64,000 bases of DNA from Periplaneta americana (taxonomy: Eukaryota; Arthropoda; Insecta; Blattodea; Blattidae): the NCBI RefSeq assembly GCF_040183065.1, contig NC_091120.1, positions 182,868,396 to 182,932,395 on the forward strand, given 5' to 3'. The notes beneath the pieces were generated by a model. The model saw only the letters and a list, made by a program, of their open reading frames with translations, did not search any database and was not told the origin of the DNA. Position 1 is the first letter of the stretch; every line of letters starts with the position of its first letter. This document shows, in pieces, positions 10,864-21,811 of this stretch. The position numbers and the translations under genes were made by a program.

Positions 10864-11514
10864 ATCGTTTGTAAAAATACTAAAACAATTACATCAGTAG
10901 ATATATCTAGCAAAGAGTTAATATTAATTTAAACAAGTATTTGTGTGTTCTATTACGTTTAGGTGAAATTTAATAGTAATCTATGCTTAAATGTGTTAAT
11001 ATTCTGGCGTGAGAGACGAAGCAACGTGTTGAGCAGACAGTACTCTGCATAGACGTACAGTACATAAATGTCAGCTGAGTTCAAGCTCATTGTCCATAGG
11101 TCTACTGCCGAGCGGATGACAGTTCAGTACAGGGTATTCGATAAACAACTTACAATGTCATTCATAGTTTAGGAATACCCAGTCAAATGTTCGCAAACAT
11201 CTATACCTATGGTATAAAATTATAAACCAATTAATTTCTTAGAATTAATATTCAGTTTCATTGTTGGTATTTTTGTTATTCAACTTTTCATTCTATTTCA
11301 GTAGTTAATCAGTGTACAAGTGCAAAAATGGAAAGTAGTAGTGGTACCAACGAAGAAGTGGTAGTGAATAATAAAATTGTAAAAGAAGAATTTCTAATCC
11401 ATCTGTATATCCTTCAGTGGCCAACAGTGGAATGAACAAGTGCTGCGAGTAAATCATGTTTATAAAGTCCCGCTGTTCTTTTCGCTTAAAAGTGTTAAGA
11501 TTGAGGACATATCG
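10864..11514. other. Unassigned DNA with a 35-codon ORF
   Basis: At 11328-11435 on the plus strand an ATG in good context (AAAAATGG) opens a 35-codon frame beginning MESSSGTNEEVVVNN. It follows an acceptor-like TTCTATTTCAG at about 11292-11302. It could be the start of a lost transposon gene or chance. Nothing else recognised. Confidence 0.25.
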
Positions 11515-11522
11515 TCAGGTGA

Positions 11523-11756
11523 ATGCAAGAACTAGGTAACTCGAAATTTGCGTTTTTTAGTTACCTCTTTTATAGCATAGCAAAAATCACACAAAATGTA
11601 ATGCAAGAACTAGCAACTGATCGAACGATGTCAGCGACATCTATTTTCCAATATAACAAACAGGTAAAAGAAAACGAGACATATTCCTTAGTGCAATAAA
11701 TGAGTAAATAGGCAATGTCACAAAATATAAAAAATCAAGTTACCTAGTTCTTGCAT
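11523..11756. mobile_element. 234-bp MITE with 8-bp target duplication
   Basis: The ends are ATGCAAGAACTAGGTAACT and its inverse, flanked by TCAGGTGA at 11515-11522 and 11757-11764. The motif GCAAGAACTAG also occurs once in the interior (about 11602). An 8-bp duplication suggests a hAT- or P-like source; there is no coding capacity. Confidence 0.8.
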
Positions 11757-11767
11757 TCAGGTGACGA

Positions 11768-14166
11768 TATTATAAGTGATTTATCTTGTTGTAGAACTCT
11801 TCCTTGAATGTACTTGACAATACTGAACATTGGACATTCCTGTGTCAAATTCTTTGTGTTCATTTTATTCGAGATAAAAGTTGGTATTAGCATTTAATGT
11901 TTGCATTCATTTTGAGATAAAATTGGCGTCAATATTGAAAAAAGAACTTTTATTTACTGTGTTGGGAAGAAAAGTGACCATTAATGTTAAAGAACACGTG
12001 TTTTGAATTAATTATGTTAAAAGTGATTTATCTTGTTGTAGAACACTTCCTTGAATATATTGACAGTACTAAACATTGGACATTCCTATGTCAAACTCTT
12101 TGTGTTCATTTTATTCGATATAAAAGTTGGTATTGGAATTTAATGTTTGCATCCATTTTGAGATAAATTTGGCGTCAATATTGAAAAAAAAAAAAAAAAA
12201 CTTTTATTTACTGTGCTGGGAAGAAAAGTGACCATTAATGTTAAAGAACACGTGTATTGAATTAATTATGTTAAAAGTGATTTTTCTTGTTGTAGAACAC
12301 TTCCTTGAATATACTTGACAATACTGAACATTGGACATTCCTGTGTCAAACTCTTTGTGTTCATTTTATTCGAGATAAAATTTGGTATTGGAATTTAATG
12401 TTTGCATCCATTTTGAGATAAAGTTGGCGTCAATATTGAAAAAAAGAACTTTTATTCACTGTGTTGGGAAGAAAAGTGACCATTAATGTTAAAGAAGACG
12501 TGTCTTGAATTAATTATGTTAAAAGTGATTTATCTTGTTGTAGAACACTTCCTTGAATATACTTGACAGTACTGAACATTGGACATTCCTGTGTCAAACT
12601 CTTTGTGTTCATTTTATTGGAGATAAAATTTGGTATTGGAATTTAATGTTTGCATGCATTTCGACATAAAGTTGTCGTCAATATTGAAAAAAAAAAAAAA
12701 AATTATTTACTGTGTTGGGAAGAAAAGTGACCATTAATGTTAAAGAACACGTGTATTGAATTAATTATGTTAAAAGTGATTTTTGTTGTTGTAGAACACT
12801 TCCTTGAATATACTTGATAATACTGAACATTGGACATTCCTGTGTCAAACTCTTTGTGTTCAAATTATTCGAGATAACAGTTGGTACTGGAATTTAATGT
12901 TTGCATCCATTTTGAGATAAAGTTGGCGTCAATATTGAAAAAAAAGAACTTTTATTCACTGTGTTGGGAAGAAAAGTGACCATTAATGTTAAAGAAGACG
13001 TGTCTTGAATTAATTATGTTAAAAGTGATTTATCTTGTAGAACACTTCCTTGAATATACTTGACAGTACTGAACATAGGACATTCCTGTGTCAAACTCTT
13101 TGTGTTCATTTTATTCGGGATAAAAGTTGGTATTAGTATTTAATGTTTGCATTCATTTTGAGATGAAGTTGGCGTCAATATTGAAAAAAATAACTTTTAT
13201 GCTCGACCATGCCGAACTGTAGTAATTATACACCTGGTAGCAGACCTTTAATGCATGTCATTAAAGTGCACCTACTCATTAAAGGTCAGGTCTTTCAGCC
13301 AGTGACGACTCAGGTTACAACTGTTCAGCGAATGACAGGTCAGCTTTCTACCGTTATAAAACCGCAAGTATCGATTATTCTCGGACATGCAATCGAAAGA
13401 GAATTAGGGAAAAGTCACGGAGGCTGGAAATCAAATACTGTCGCAGAAGTTATGTTCTGTTACTATAATAATTTGCGTTAATTGTAAATAATATTCAAAT
13501 AAATTCAATTTGTCATCCCTTTTTTCAATGTCTAATTTAATTTCAATGTTATCTCTGTAGGTTCTTATGGCCTAGCAATGTGAACATCTGTTCCTCGGAA
13601 AAAAATCAATACTTTCGCGTCTGCGCACATCTCACAACATATGGGACATTGGTCAAAATCAGATACAAAGAAAATTAATATCAAGTTAGAAATATGGTCG
13701 AGCATAAAAAGTCGTATGAAACTCGCCTATAATGGTAATTAAGAAACTCGTATGAAAATTATGAAACGAGCGCAAGCGAGTTTCATAAATATCCATACTC
13801 GCTTCTTAATTACCTTCATTATAGGCTCGTTGCATAATGTACTATTATTCACTGTGTTGGGAAGAAAATTGACCATTAATGTTAAAGAACACATGTATTG
13901 AATTAATTATGTTAAAAGTGATTTATCTTGTTGTAGAACACTTCCTTGAATATACTTGACAATACTGAACATTGGACATTTCTGTGTCAAACTCTTTGTG
14001 TTCAAATTATTCGAGATAACAGTTGGTATTGGAATTTAATGTTTGCATCCATTTTGAGATAAAGTTGGCGTCAATATTGAAAAAAAGAACTTTTATTTAC
14101 TGTGTTGGGAAGAAAAGTGACCATTAATGTTAAAGAACACGTGTCTTAAATTAATTATGTTAAAAA
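11768..14166 (+). repeat. ~250-bp satellite, seven units, one interruption
   Basis: The block GAACATTGGACATTCCTGTG and neighbours recur at about 11823, 12070, 12325, 12575, 12822, 13069 and 13966. The first six are spaced 245-257 bp apart. Units differ by small indels, mostly in an A-run before CTTTTATT. The seventh unit is separated by a foreign insert (13200-13846). Short ORFs inside are not protein-like. Confidence 0.85.
13200..13846. mobile_element. Composite insert in the satellite
   Basis: The insert lies between ACTTTTAT and TATTATTCACTG of a satellite unit. Its first ~500 bp are bounded by the inverted repeat TTATGCTCGACCAT (13198-13211) and its complement (13694-13707). The last part (13715-13840) is a strong hairpin built of GAAACTCGCCTATAATGG and its inverse, with an inner palindrome GAAACGAGCGCAAGCGAGTTTC. 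A 90-codon frame from ATG 13209 (MPNCSNYTPGSRPL...) has no family I recognise. Confidence 0.5.
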
Positions 14167-14640
14167 TAGATTTAACGTTAAAGAACATACTTCAATATAC
14201 TTTTTATTGGATATGCCATATGCTAACATAATTAAAACTGTTAATATCTGTTGATTGCATGCAGAAAAGACTTAACTCCAACAGTTTAAGAAATTAATAA
14301 AACACAAACTACAAGTGAAATTTGTTTTTATTTAATGTCTAATCAGTGAGCATATATGTATACGTGTAAAGAAATAACAACTAAGTTATTTTAATGTGAC
14401 ACAGAAAATGCTGAACATTTTTTTGCACTTTTCTCAAAAGCAGGTTTTCTGGACTTAAGTCCTTCCTGGAATCATCGATTCATTTTGTAGGTCTACAATC
14501 GCGGAGCAACGTTCGGTAAAAATCGCCAATTAATACTTTTCATAGTTGACTTTCGTACAACGCGTAGCATTTTACAATATTTTATGAACATTTATGGCGG
14601 TTAGATAATCGAACAAAGGTAGATTTTTTAAACAAGTTAC
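14167..14640. other. Unassigned AT-rich DNA
   Basis: No gene or repeat recognised apart from general AT-richness. Confidence 0.4.
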
Positions 14641-14655
14641 TGAATATAAAGTTAT

Positions 14656-14745
14656 AACTACTGCTACTGCTACTGCTACTGCTACTGCTACTGCTACTAC
14701 TACTACTCTTGCTCCTGCTACCACCACCACCACTATTATTATTAT
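14656..14745 (+). repeat. Trinucleotide microsatellite (CTG/CTA, then CCA, ATT)
   Basis: A run of CTACTG repeats passes into CTA, CCA and ATT triplets. It probably expanded from the ATT-rich 3' UTR of the LINE that follows. Confidence 0.85.
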
Positions 14746-15878
14746 TATCATTATAAATATTATTATTTATATTTTTATACTTTGTATGTCTCATTTAATT
14801 TGACCTACTGTTCACATTTTATTACGCATTTTTCTTTCTCTCTATGTTACACAGAATTATTCATTATTACTTGTAAATACTTTGTGTGTGTGTAATGTAG
14901 AGGTGAAACTAAGACTAAAAAGTTCTATACAACTTTTTCTCAAAACCTTCAATTCCAGAGTTAACGCCATTTTACGTGGAACTTACGCTCCCAAACAAAG
15001 AAAGGATAAGACACCAAATGTAAACTAATTATCACTTTCGTACAGTGCATTTGAATTTCAATACAAAAACAACCAAAGTCACTAAATCCATATCCTCAGC
15101 AGTCCACTTATGCAAGTTCTGTGAACTAAAACCAAACACAGTAAAGAATGTAAAGCAATTTCTTCTAGACTTTACACATTTGCACAATTCTTAGTGTAAT
15201 GCATGTTCAAAGTGCTGTCACTCAACTTGAAGTCCAGAGGGTTCATGTCCGGTGATCTGGCTGGCCAAGGAGTTGGCCCTGCGCGGCCTATCCATTGACC
15301 TGGATACGCAGCATTGAGATACGCCCTTACGTTGCGGCAGTAATGCACAGGAGCACCATTGTGCATAAACCATAAGTTCGCTCGCGTTGGAAAAGGGATA
15401 TGTAGCAGACCATGCAATTCGCGTTCCAAGAATGCGCGGTAGATTTTCCCAGTCTACCTTAGAGGTAGGGCTCGAGGTCCGAGTAACTGACTCCCAACAA
15501 TACCACACCAAATGTGTGGGAGAACAGTAATGCCTATGCAGTTACTACGACGTAGGTGCCATCTACTGGAACTCTGGAATTAAAGATTTTGGGAAAAAGT
15601 TATATAGAACCTCTACAACACACACACAAAGTATTTACACGTAATAATGAATCACCCTGTATAGTATGTCTGATTTCTACTGACTTGTTTACATTATATT
15701 ATGATTATCTACTTCAGTTTTGAGTGTAAAATTGTAGTGTACTTTACTTTGTAAATCTATAGTGTTTTTTGTAACGCAGTTTTAGGCTACTCCTGGTTGA
15801 ATGTTAGAGAAGGCCGTATGGCCTTAACTCTGCCAGGTAAAATATATACAGTACTATTATTTATTATTATTATTATAA
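14746..15878 (+). mobile_element. LINE-2 type 3' UTR (copy b), interrupted
   Basis: The sequence TACTTTGTATGTCTCATTTA to GTTCACATTTTATTACGC (14775-14827), resumed from 15661, matches the 3' UTR of the LINE at 62.07-62.66 kb. It ends with the hairpin AAGGCCGTATGGCCTT (15810-15825) and an ATT tail. A Tc-like element (14850-15659) splits it. Confidence 0.75.
14850..15659 (-). mobile_element. Tc1/mariner-like element nested in a LINE 3' UTR
   Basis: Long imperfect TIRs share ATTCATTATTAC.TGTAAATAC and AATTCCAGAGTT; the right end begins ACAGGGTGATTC. TA lies at both junctions. The minus strand (15511-15172) holds a transposase piece: WYCWESV, ELHGLLHIPFPTRANLWF, FMHNGAPVHYCRNVRAYLN and TPWPARSPDMNPLDF. 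The residue after MH, normally the second catalytic Asp, is Asn here. Frames shift and the N terminus is missing. Confidence 0.8.
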
Positions 15879-16930
15879 GGAAATTTTCTTTGAGTGTACT
15901 TTTCTTAAAATAACGGTTTTCGACGTTTTCAAACGAAATACTAGCTAAGAACATCATGTTAGACAAGTCCTTATAGAACAGTGACTTTGTAGCAGCAAAT
16001 AAATTTGAAGAGAAAAAAAAGGTCTGTTTTGAGTCTGCTTGAGAAATACTACATTTTCTGTGGGGTTTTTAGTGCTTCTGTATGAAATATCGTTTTTCTG
16101 CTCTTATGTAAGAATGGCATAACTGATATTTACCCCATTAGAACTGAAGAATTCACACAAACTCTTCTATCAGTTAACTTCCAAACGCTTAGGATTTCTT
16201 TCCTTCTGAATAGCCACTACCTATCTTATTTGCTGATATGCAATCATGAATTGATTGTGAGTAAGATGGGTGGGTGGAGAGTTTTTATGAAATAAATGTT
16301 ACCAAATCAGTAGGCCATTGGTACCATTTTTTTTTTGTTTTGGAAACTACATGTTCTGAATACTGAACGTAAAATATCGTCCTGTTTATTGCTGAATGGT
16401 ACACCGGACTTAGAAGTTCGTAAGATGTTATAAGATGTTTGGAAAACTTAATTCCCTCAAAATATAACATATGTCTTTCATAAAAATAGAGTTACAAATA
16501 TTGAATAAACAAGTTACAAGATTAACAAAATTGCAAAGTCAAAATGGCCTCTACTAAGAAACCCAAAGAACAAGCATTCAGAATCTTCATTAGAAGGTGT
16601 TTTCCCAACCGTAATACTGAATCCAGATGAATCGTCTCTCATGTCTTTTCTCGAACTTCTTTTTTGGCTTCTTGCATTGCCTTTTCATTTCACTGTTTTC
16701 TAAGTTTGTTAAAAGGCGAGGCTTTACCTCCTCCTACAGGTGGCAACACTAGTACCGAAACAGAAAACCAAGGTATGAAGACGGAATACTAATAATTCTA
16801 GTATTTCATATTTGTGACACACTGATGTTGTAAACCATAACCTCAAAATATATAATATAAAAACGAAATCAGTTAAACATATATTGCTATAAACGTAGAT
16901 TATGTCCCTTTAAAAATGTATATCATTAAT
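15879..16930. other. Unassigned DNA, possible pogo-like remnant
   Basis: On the minus strand at about 16770-16570 a broken frame reads ...RSQKRSSRKDMRDDSSGF... and NEDSECLF. This resembles the basic/acidic tail before the C-terminal zinc finger of insect pogo/Jerky transposases. This is a weak resemblance. The rest is AT-rich with no feature. Confidence 0.25.
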
Positions 16931-18042
16931 ATAGGGACATCATTTTATTTTTACTTCAATTTTATTGTACCTGAGTTTTTGAATGTATTTCACTCCCACC
17001 CCTTCTACTAATGAAGTTCAACCGTCCTCCACACAGATCCAGGACAGCATATACAGTCATAGTAGCCTTACGGTCATAGTAAACAGTACGTTCCAAAAAT
17101 ATGTTCGCGTTTTCTAGTGACGAAAGAGTTTCAAAATTGCATCATTTTCCATTTGCCTACGTCTCATCCCGGTTTCCCCCACCTGCTTCTATTCGCCTCT
17201 CTGTAAATGCTAGTGGCTGGGCTGTCTTAGCTCTTTTCTGGGAACATTAATTTCTGTTTGGAATTGGAGGTCTACGTAATATTATACCTATACAATTGTT
17301 TAAAAGAACTTAAATAAAAGGGCCTCGTTAAGTAATTAACTGTCACGTGATTTCCTCCCTTTCTACGACGCTGCGACGTAACCACTTGGACGGACAGTAG
17401 AGAGCATGTCTGAGTAATTTTATCTCTTCGGATCGGGCAGAAGTGAAGATTGAATTTACAATAAGTAAGGTCTCTTTTATAGAGTAGGTGCAGAATTATT
17501 TCAACATGAGTTACTGTTACGAAGTACGAACCTGGTAATTGGAATTACGTACTATAGTCTATAGTGCGATAATATGACATTAGAACTGAATCCTGTATCG
17601 AAATGAACAGCCATCATTTTCAAACATGTGTTTAAATATCTATATTATGATTATTTTTCAATTTAACTTCATTCTCTATAGTGTACGCTAATGTGTTATA
17701 GACAGTATAATATACACTGCATAATGAATACGTCCGCATGGACAGCTCAGTTCGTGAGTAAAAACACTCATTGTTAATACTGTACTGTATTTTGATTAAA
17801 CAAAAACCTAATGAAAATTATCAAACTCAAAATCGCGATATTTCCTAGTTTACGTAAATGGATGAACTACTTTTCTTCCCTCCTATACCTAGTAAAGTGA
17901 TTAGTTTGTATATTACGCCAGTATCATCGAACTCCAGTCGTGGAAGGAGGTAGCAAACGGTGTTTCCGGTTCTTAATCGTTGATCCAAAGGTATAGCCGG
18001 GTTAATATTAGAAATGTTAGTAAAATAAAATGATGTCCCTGT
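16931..18042 (+). mobile_element. 1.1-kb TIR element F, copy 1
   Basis: The ends read AGGGACATCATTTTATTTTT on the left and the complement on the right, next to TA. The family has three copies in this window (also 23656-26296 and 30159-31255), all about 1.1 kb without nested DNA. A degraded frame near 17100 (plus strand) begins MFAFSSDE and is clearer in copies 2 and 3. There is no transposase catalytic region. Confidence 0.8.
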
Positions 18043-18448
18043 ATTTCTAACATTAAGGAATAACAATGTATATTGGAGGAAAGAACTTTGTGTCAAAATT
18101 TTCACTTTCATCGAAAACGTTTCAACAGTTCAACTTCTTACTGCAAACTAACAATTTCCCGCTAAAGAGAGTAGGCCTATTAGGGCGTAGTAATTTGGAA
18201 GGCTTCCGCTAGAATAGAACAAATCTTCAAGTCGTATATCACACTATTTCATATTTGTAACACTTCCTATATTATTTCTAGATCCTGTATTAGTTCATGA
18301 AATGTATAGCACATGACATGAAACGCTCTATAGATGGTAAACGGACCTCAGATCTACATCGATATGTGGTGGTGGTGTGGTGTTGATGATATTCACTGAT
18401 ACACACTCGGAACATCATAAATCTGTAATACTGGTGATCCAGTTTTTC
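18043..18448. other. Unassigned AT-rich DNA
   Basis: Contains a TAGGCCTA palindrome (18172-18179). No gene seen. Confidence 0.4.
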
Positions 18449-18594
18449 TTAAAGTATATTCTTCATTCCTGTCACATAAATCAATAGAAAGCACAAGCGT
18501 TTGTTGCACAAATACCCCATATACATTCAATCATTCTCTGTCCAGTCAGTTTTAATCATATCTGCTGCTTTCTCAGCTATCATGTACACTGGCG
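18449..18594 (-). pseudogene. Duplicated 3' end of GMC2
   Basis: About 150 bp match the 3' end of GMC2 (21725-21880) with few differences. They include the last 24 codons (PVYMIAEKAADMIKTDWTE..) with stop, and the 3' flank. Similarity stops abruptly at the codon for Pro of APVYM; upstream sequence is unrelated. The upstream frame reads as a leucine-rich hydrophobic stretch followed by CSSPASTSS, but has no ATG and meets a stop, so I do not call it a gene. Either a partial tandem duplication or the remainder of a lost paralogue. Confidence 0.75.
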
Positions 18595-19035
18595 TTGGTA
18601 GTCCGGGGTGCTCGAGAGGAAGTGCTACAATATGGAGGAGCTGTGCGATACCAACTGATGAAGTAGAAGCAGGTGACGAACAGTTAATAAGAGGTAAAAT
18701 GACAAATAGAAATTGTAACAGAAATAAAGTAAATTCAATCAAGGCTATAGATACTGAACGAAACTACCTACTAAGAGATAGGCATCAACAAAGATTAAAT
18801 TTTCCTAAAATTAGAAAAACGTATTATTAACTAAATAAGAAAAGAACACAGGTTCTGAAAATAAGATAGAATAACGTCAAGGTTTTAAAATAATAAAAAA
18901 AAATTGAAAATAGAGAATTAATGAAGTTATTAATGTATTCCGATAACTATATTAATTAGTAAAGGTTCAGAAGATAATTTGACTTTATAAATTGGTTAAC
19001 AACTATATTTGAATTTCAATAAGAATGAATTTATA
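18595..19035. other. Unassigned AT-rich DNA
   Basis: No recognisable feature. Confidence 0.4.
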
Positions 19036-19852
19036 ATAAATTTGTGCGAGATCGTGCGTATTTGCTCGTTTTCCGCACAGAACCAATACGCGGTAAGTGT
19101 GAAATACCACATTCAGTATTCCCAACGTAACACACATAACAATTTCCCTCTTCTTACCGCTTAAGCGCCATATTCATTTTACTGCTTAGGCTTTTAACAT
19201 ATTATTTTTAGAGACGTTTAACATAGTAATAATTATAAATTGGAAACTTACCACTGCAATTTCACCTAAATTGCAATGTTAATTATAGTTTTTAAATATT
19301 TGCAAAAATTAAGTAACGTCTACTACTCCACGAAACGTATTGCATTCCTGATACAAGTAACATTAAAGAAGCCGTGAAAAAATCAACAAGATTCCAGATG
19401 CCGATGTTATTACTGCAATATGTTATATAAATAATATTGTTAAAATATTAAAATGAAAAATAAATCATTACATAACCTTACCGTTTGTTTTAAGTTCGCA
19501 TTTATAGACTGGGGGGAAAAAAAAGACAGACGTATATCACGGCCTGCTGGAGTATAGTAAACACAGAAAACATTTTATAGCAACAATGTTGAAGAAAGAT
19601 ATTTTGGTTTTCCGAAGTTGCCGTCATTAAACAGAAACCAACATGGAGATTTCATTGCAACCAATTAGAAATTCGTCTTTCAGGTATTTAATAAACGATC
19701 TTCACACAAAATAATGTACGATACACGAGCGGTATGTTTGTTTTCATGTTCTCGGAAATTAAAAAAGCTCAACTACGTTTCGCTTTTTCAATCTTTTCCT
19801 CGACCATGAAAACGTCAACATACCGCTCTTGTAACGTATATTACTATTATTA
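19036..19852 (-). mobile_element. hAT family 5' end, solo copy 1
   Basis: This 0.8-kb block recurs at 46225-46999 and as the 5' part of the hAT at 48050-49688. On the minus strand its inner end carries the coding start remnant (AENKQIRTISHK-like). Its outer end is a ~120-bp imperfect hairpin built of GAGCGGTATGTT and its inverse. All three copies stop at the same outer boundary, ACGTATATTAC. The rest of the transposon is missing here. Confidence 0.7.
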
Positions 19853-20488
19853 GTCATCATAATAGAAAAAAATCGAAAATGATTGCATGCGATACAACGA
19901 TGAAACTAAATTGAGGTTTATTATGTAAGCAACTTGTCAAGTTTGTGTTTAAACAGGTATGCGGTAGTCTTCATAGAAGTTACGCAAACGATTCTGCTGA
20001 CAAGAAAATATTGCAAGAAATAAAGATTAACCTACATATGGAATGTACCGATTCAGCTATTTCAGGCTCATGACTTACAGTATGTCGACATCTGCTCACC
20101 TATTTGAAATAATAAGTTATTATGTAAAATAAGACCTAAAAATTACAATTAAATTGTGAAAAGGTGCAGATAAATAAGGTTTAAAGTCTTAATGGTTTCA
20201 GAATATGTATGATAAGAACTTTCTTGTGTTAAATTTTAACGTACCTTGTTAACATGTTTCGATCTTTTTTCGGTCATCTTCAGAACTGGTCGTCATTGGT
20301 CTTATAATATCATATTCCGAAGTGATACAGTGTTAAAAGTTGTGTAATCAAGATGTATATATCTTAATGGTTATTACGATTGGTTTAAACATGCACTAAA
20401 ACCAGACGTAAGTGCAAGTTTGAACCAATGAATTATTGAGATTTGCGATAAATTAATCACTTTAGGAAATTGTATATTTATTATTGTA
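19853..20488. other. Unassigned DNA with a LINE-end-like motif
   Basis: The segment ACATGTTTCGATC...GGTCATCTTCAGAAC (20250-20290) resembles a motif common near LINE 3' ends. Nothing complete. Confidence 0.3.
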
Positions 20489-21634
20489 CTAGCCGAACCC
20501 GTGCGCTCTGCTGCACCCGTTAGAAATAAATATAAAGTAATTACATAATTAAAATAGGACGTTTGATCCAGGGAATATTCGTGTTTGATAGAAGGATAAA
20601 TCGTTTAATATGTTACTTAATTTAAATTGTATTTAAATAATTAAAATGCGATCATTTTGGTCCAGAAAGCACTCATTTGGTGCAATGACAATTCCTTTAA
20701 CATGTTTATTAATTGTATTACATACAACCATAGTTTAATGAACATTGACATCATTTAGATTTAATGTGTATACTTTATTTTACTTGCTATATGTTTCCAT
20801 TGAATTATGGTATTAACTTAATTTTAACCCTTGTTGTTTTCTACGTATTCAGTAAATGGCGCTTGGCCCACTATGGTTCTGAACCCTTGAAATAAGTTAA
20901 ATTATATTATATAATATTACATATTATATTATATTATATTATATTATATTATATTATATTATATTATACTGTAATAACATTATAGCATTATGTCCATCTA
21001 GAGAAACTACACTTTCCAATGGTGAAATAATAATTAATTATACAAATCGGTTAATTTATCTTCCGATATTACTTCATACAAACACAGAAACATTCTCTGT
21101 AGGCTATCTTTCATAGCTTTCGATTGTTGTTGTCCAAGGCCCCTTATAGACGAAGTCATTTGTTTTTTTATTCATTATACGGCCTTAGATGGCAGTTATT
21201 TTAATGTTAAAACTCATTTATCTCATTAAATATCAGTCCTATCAAAATTTTTCATGGAATAAACCTTATCGCAAATTATTTTTAAAGAAATTTTTTTATA
21301 TAACATTTTTCACAAAAATCAATAATAAGCGAGATATTTCGATTTATTTAATTCAGACCCCCTTATAACCCCCCTTTTAAATAATGTATTTTGAATGCCA
21401 TATGGCCTAAAATCTAAGTTACAACGAACTTAATTTATATTCCAATTTTCATCGAAATCCGTTCAGCTATTATCGCGTGAAAAGGTAACAAACATACAGA
21501 CAGACATGCAATCAAAAATTTCAAAAAAGTGATTTTCGGTTTGAGGGTGGTTAATTATATATGTTAGGACCAATAATTTTTGGAAAATCGAAAATTACCA
21601 GAAAAATTTCGGCTACAGATTTATTATTAGTAAA
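20489..21634 (-). mobile_element. Helitron-like element, copy 1
   Basis: On the minus strand the element ends with a small hairpin (GTGCAGC / GCGCAC with AGA loop) then GGGTTCGGCTAG at 20489, followed by T, as Helitron 3' ends do. The 5' side (about 21634) carries ACTAATAATAAATCTGTAGC but its first bases have diverged. It aligns along its length with the plus-strand copy at 41013-42156. No Rep/helicase is present, so it is non-autonomous. Confidence 0.8.
20905..20967. repeat. ATATT microsatellite
   Basis: A run of about ten TATAT/ATATT pentamers lies inside the Helitron; the other Helitron copy lacks it. Confidence 0.85.
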
Positions 21635-21811
21635 AATAACTACTTTTGTATATAGATATTTTTGTTAAATTACTATGTTTTGTACTTTTGTGAACTAATA
21701 TCAATAAATCTATCTATCTACGTACAGTTCTTCTTAAAGAATATCCTTCATTCCTGTCACATAAATCAGTAGAAAGCACTAGGGTATGTTTCACAAATAC
21801 CCCATGTACAT

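Noticed and set aside
14582..14794. Serine-rich 70-residue protein (minus strand)
   Set aside because: Translation of a trinucleotide microsatellite.
18527..18742. Secreted 71-residue protein fused to a GMC tail
   Set aside because: The frame starts at TTG, has a stop just upstream and no ATG; only the GMC tail is real homology.
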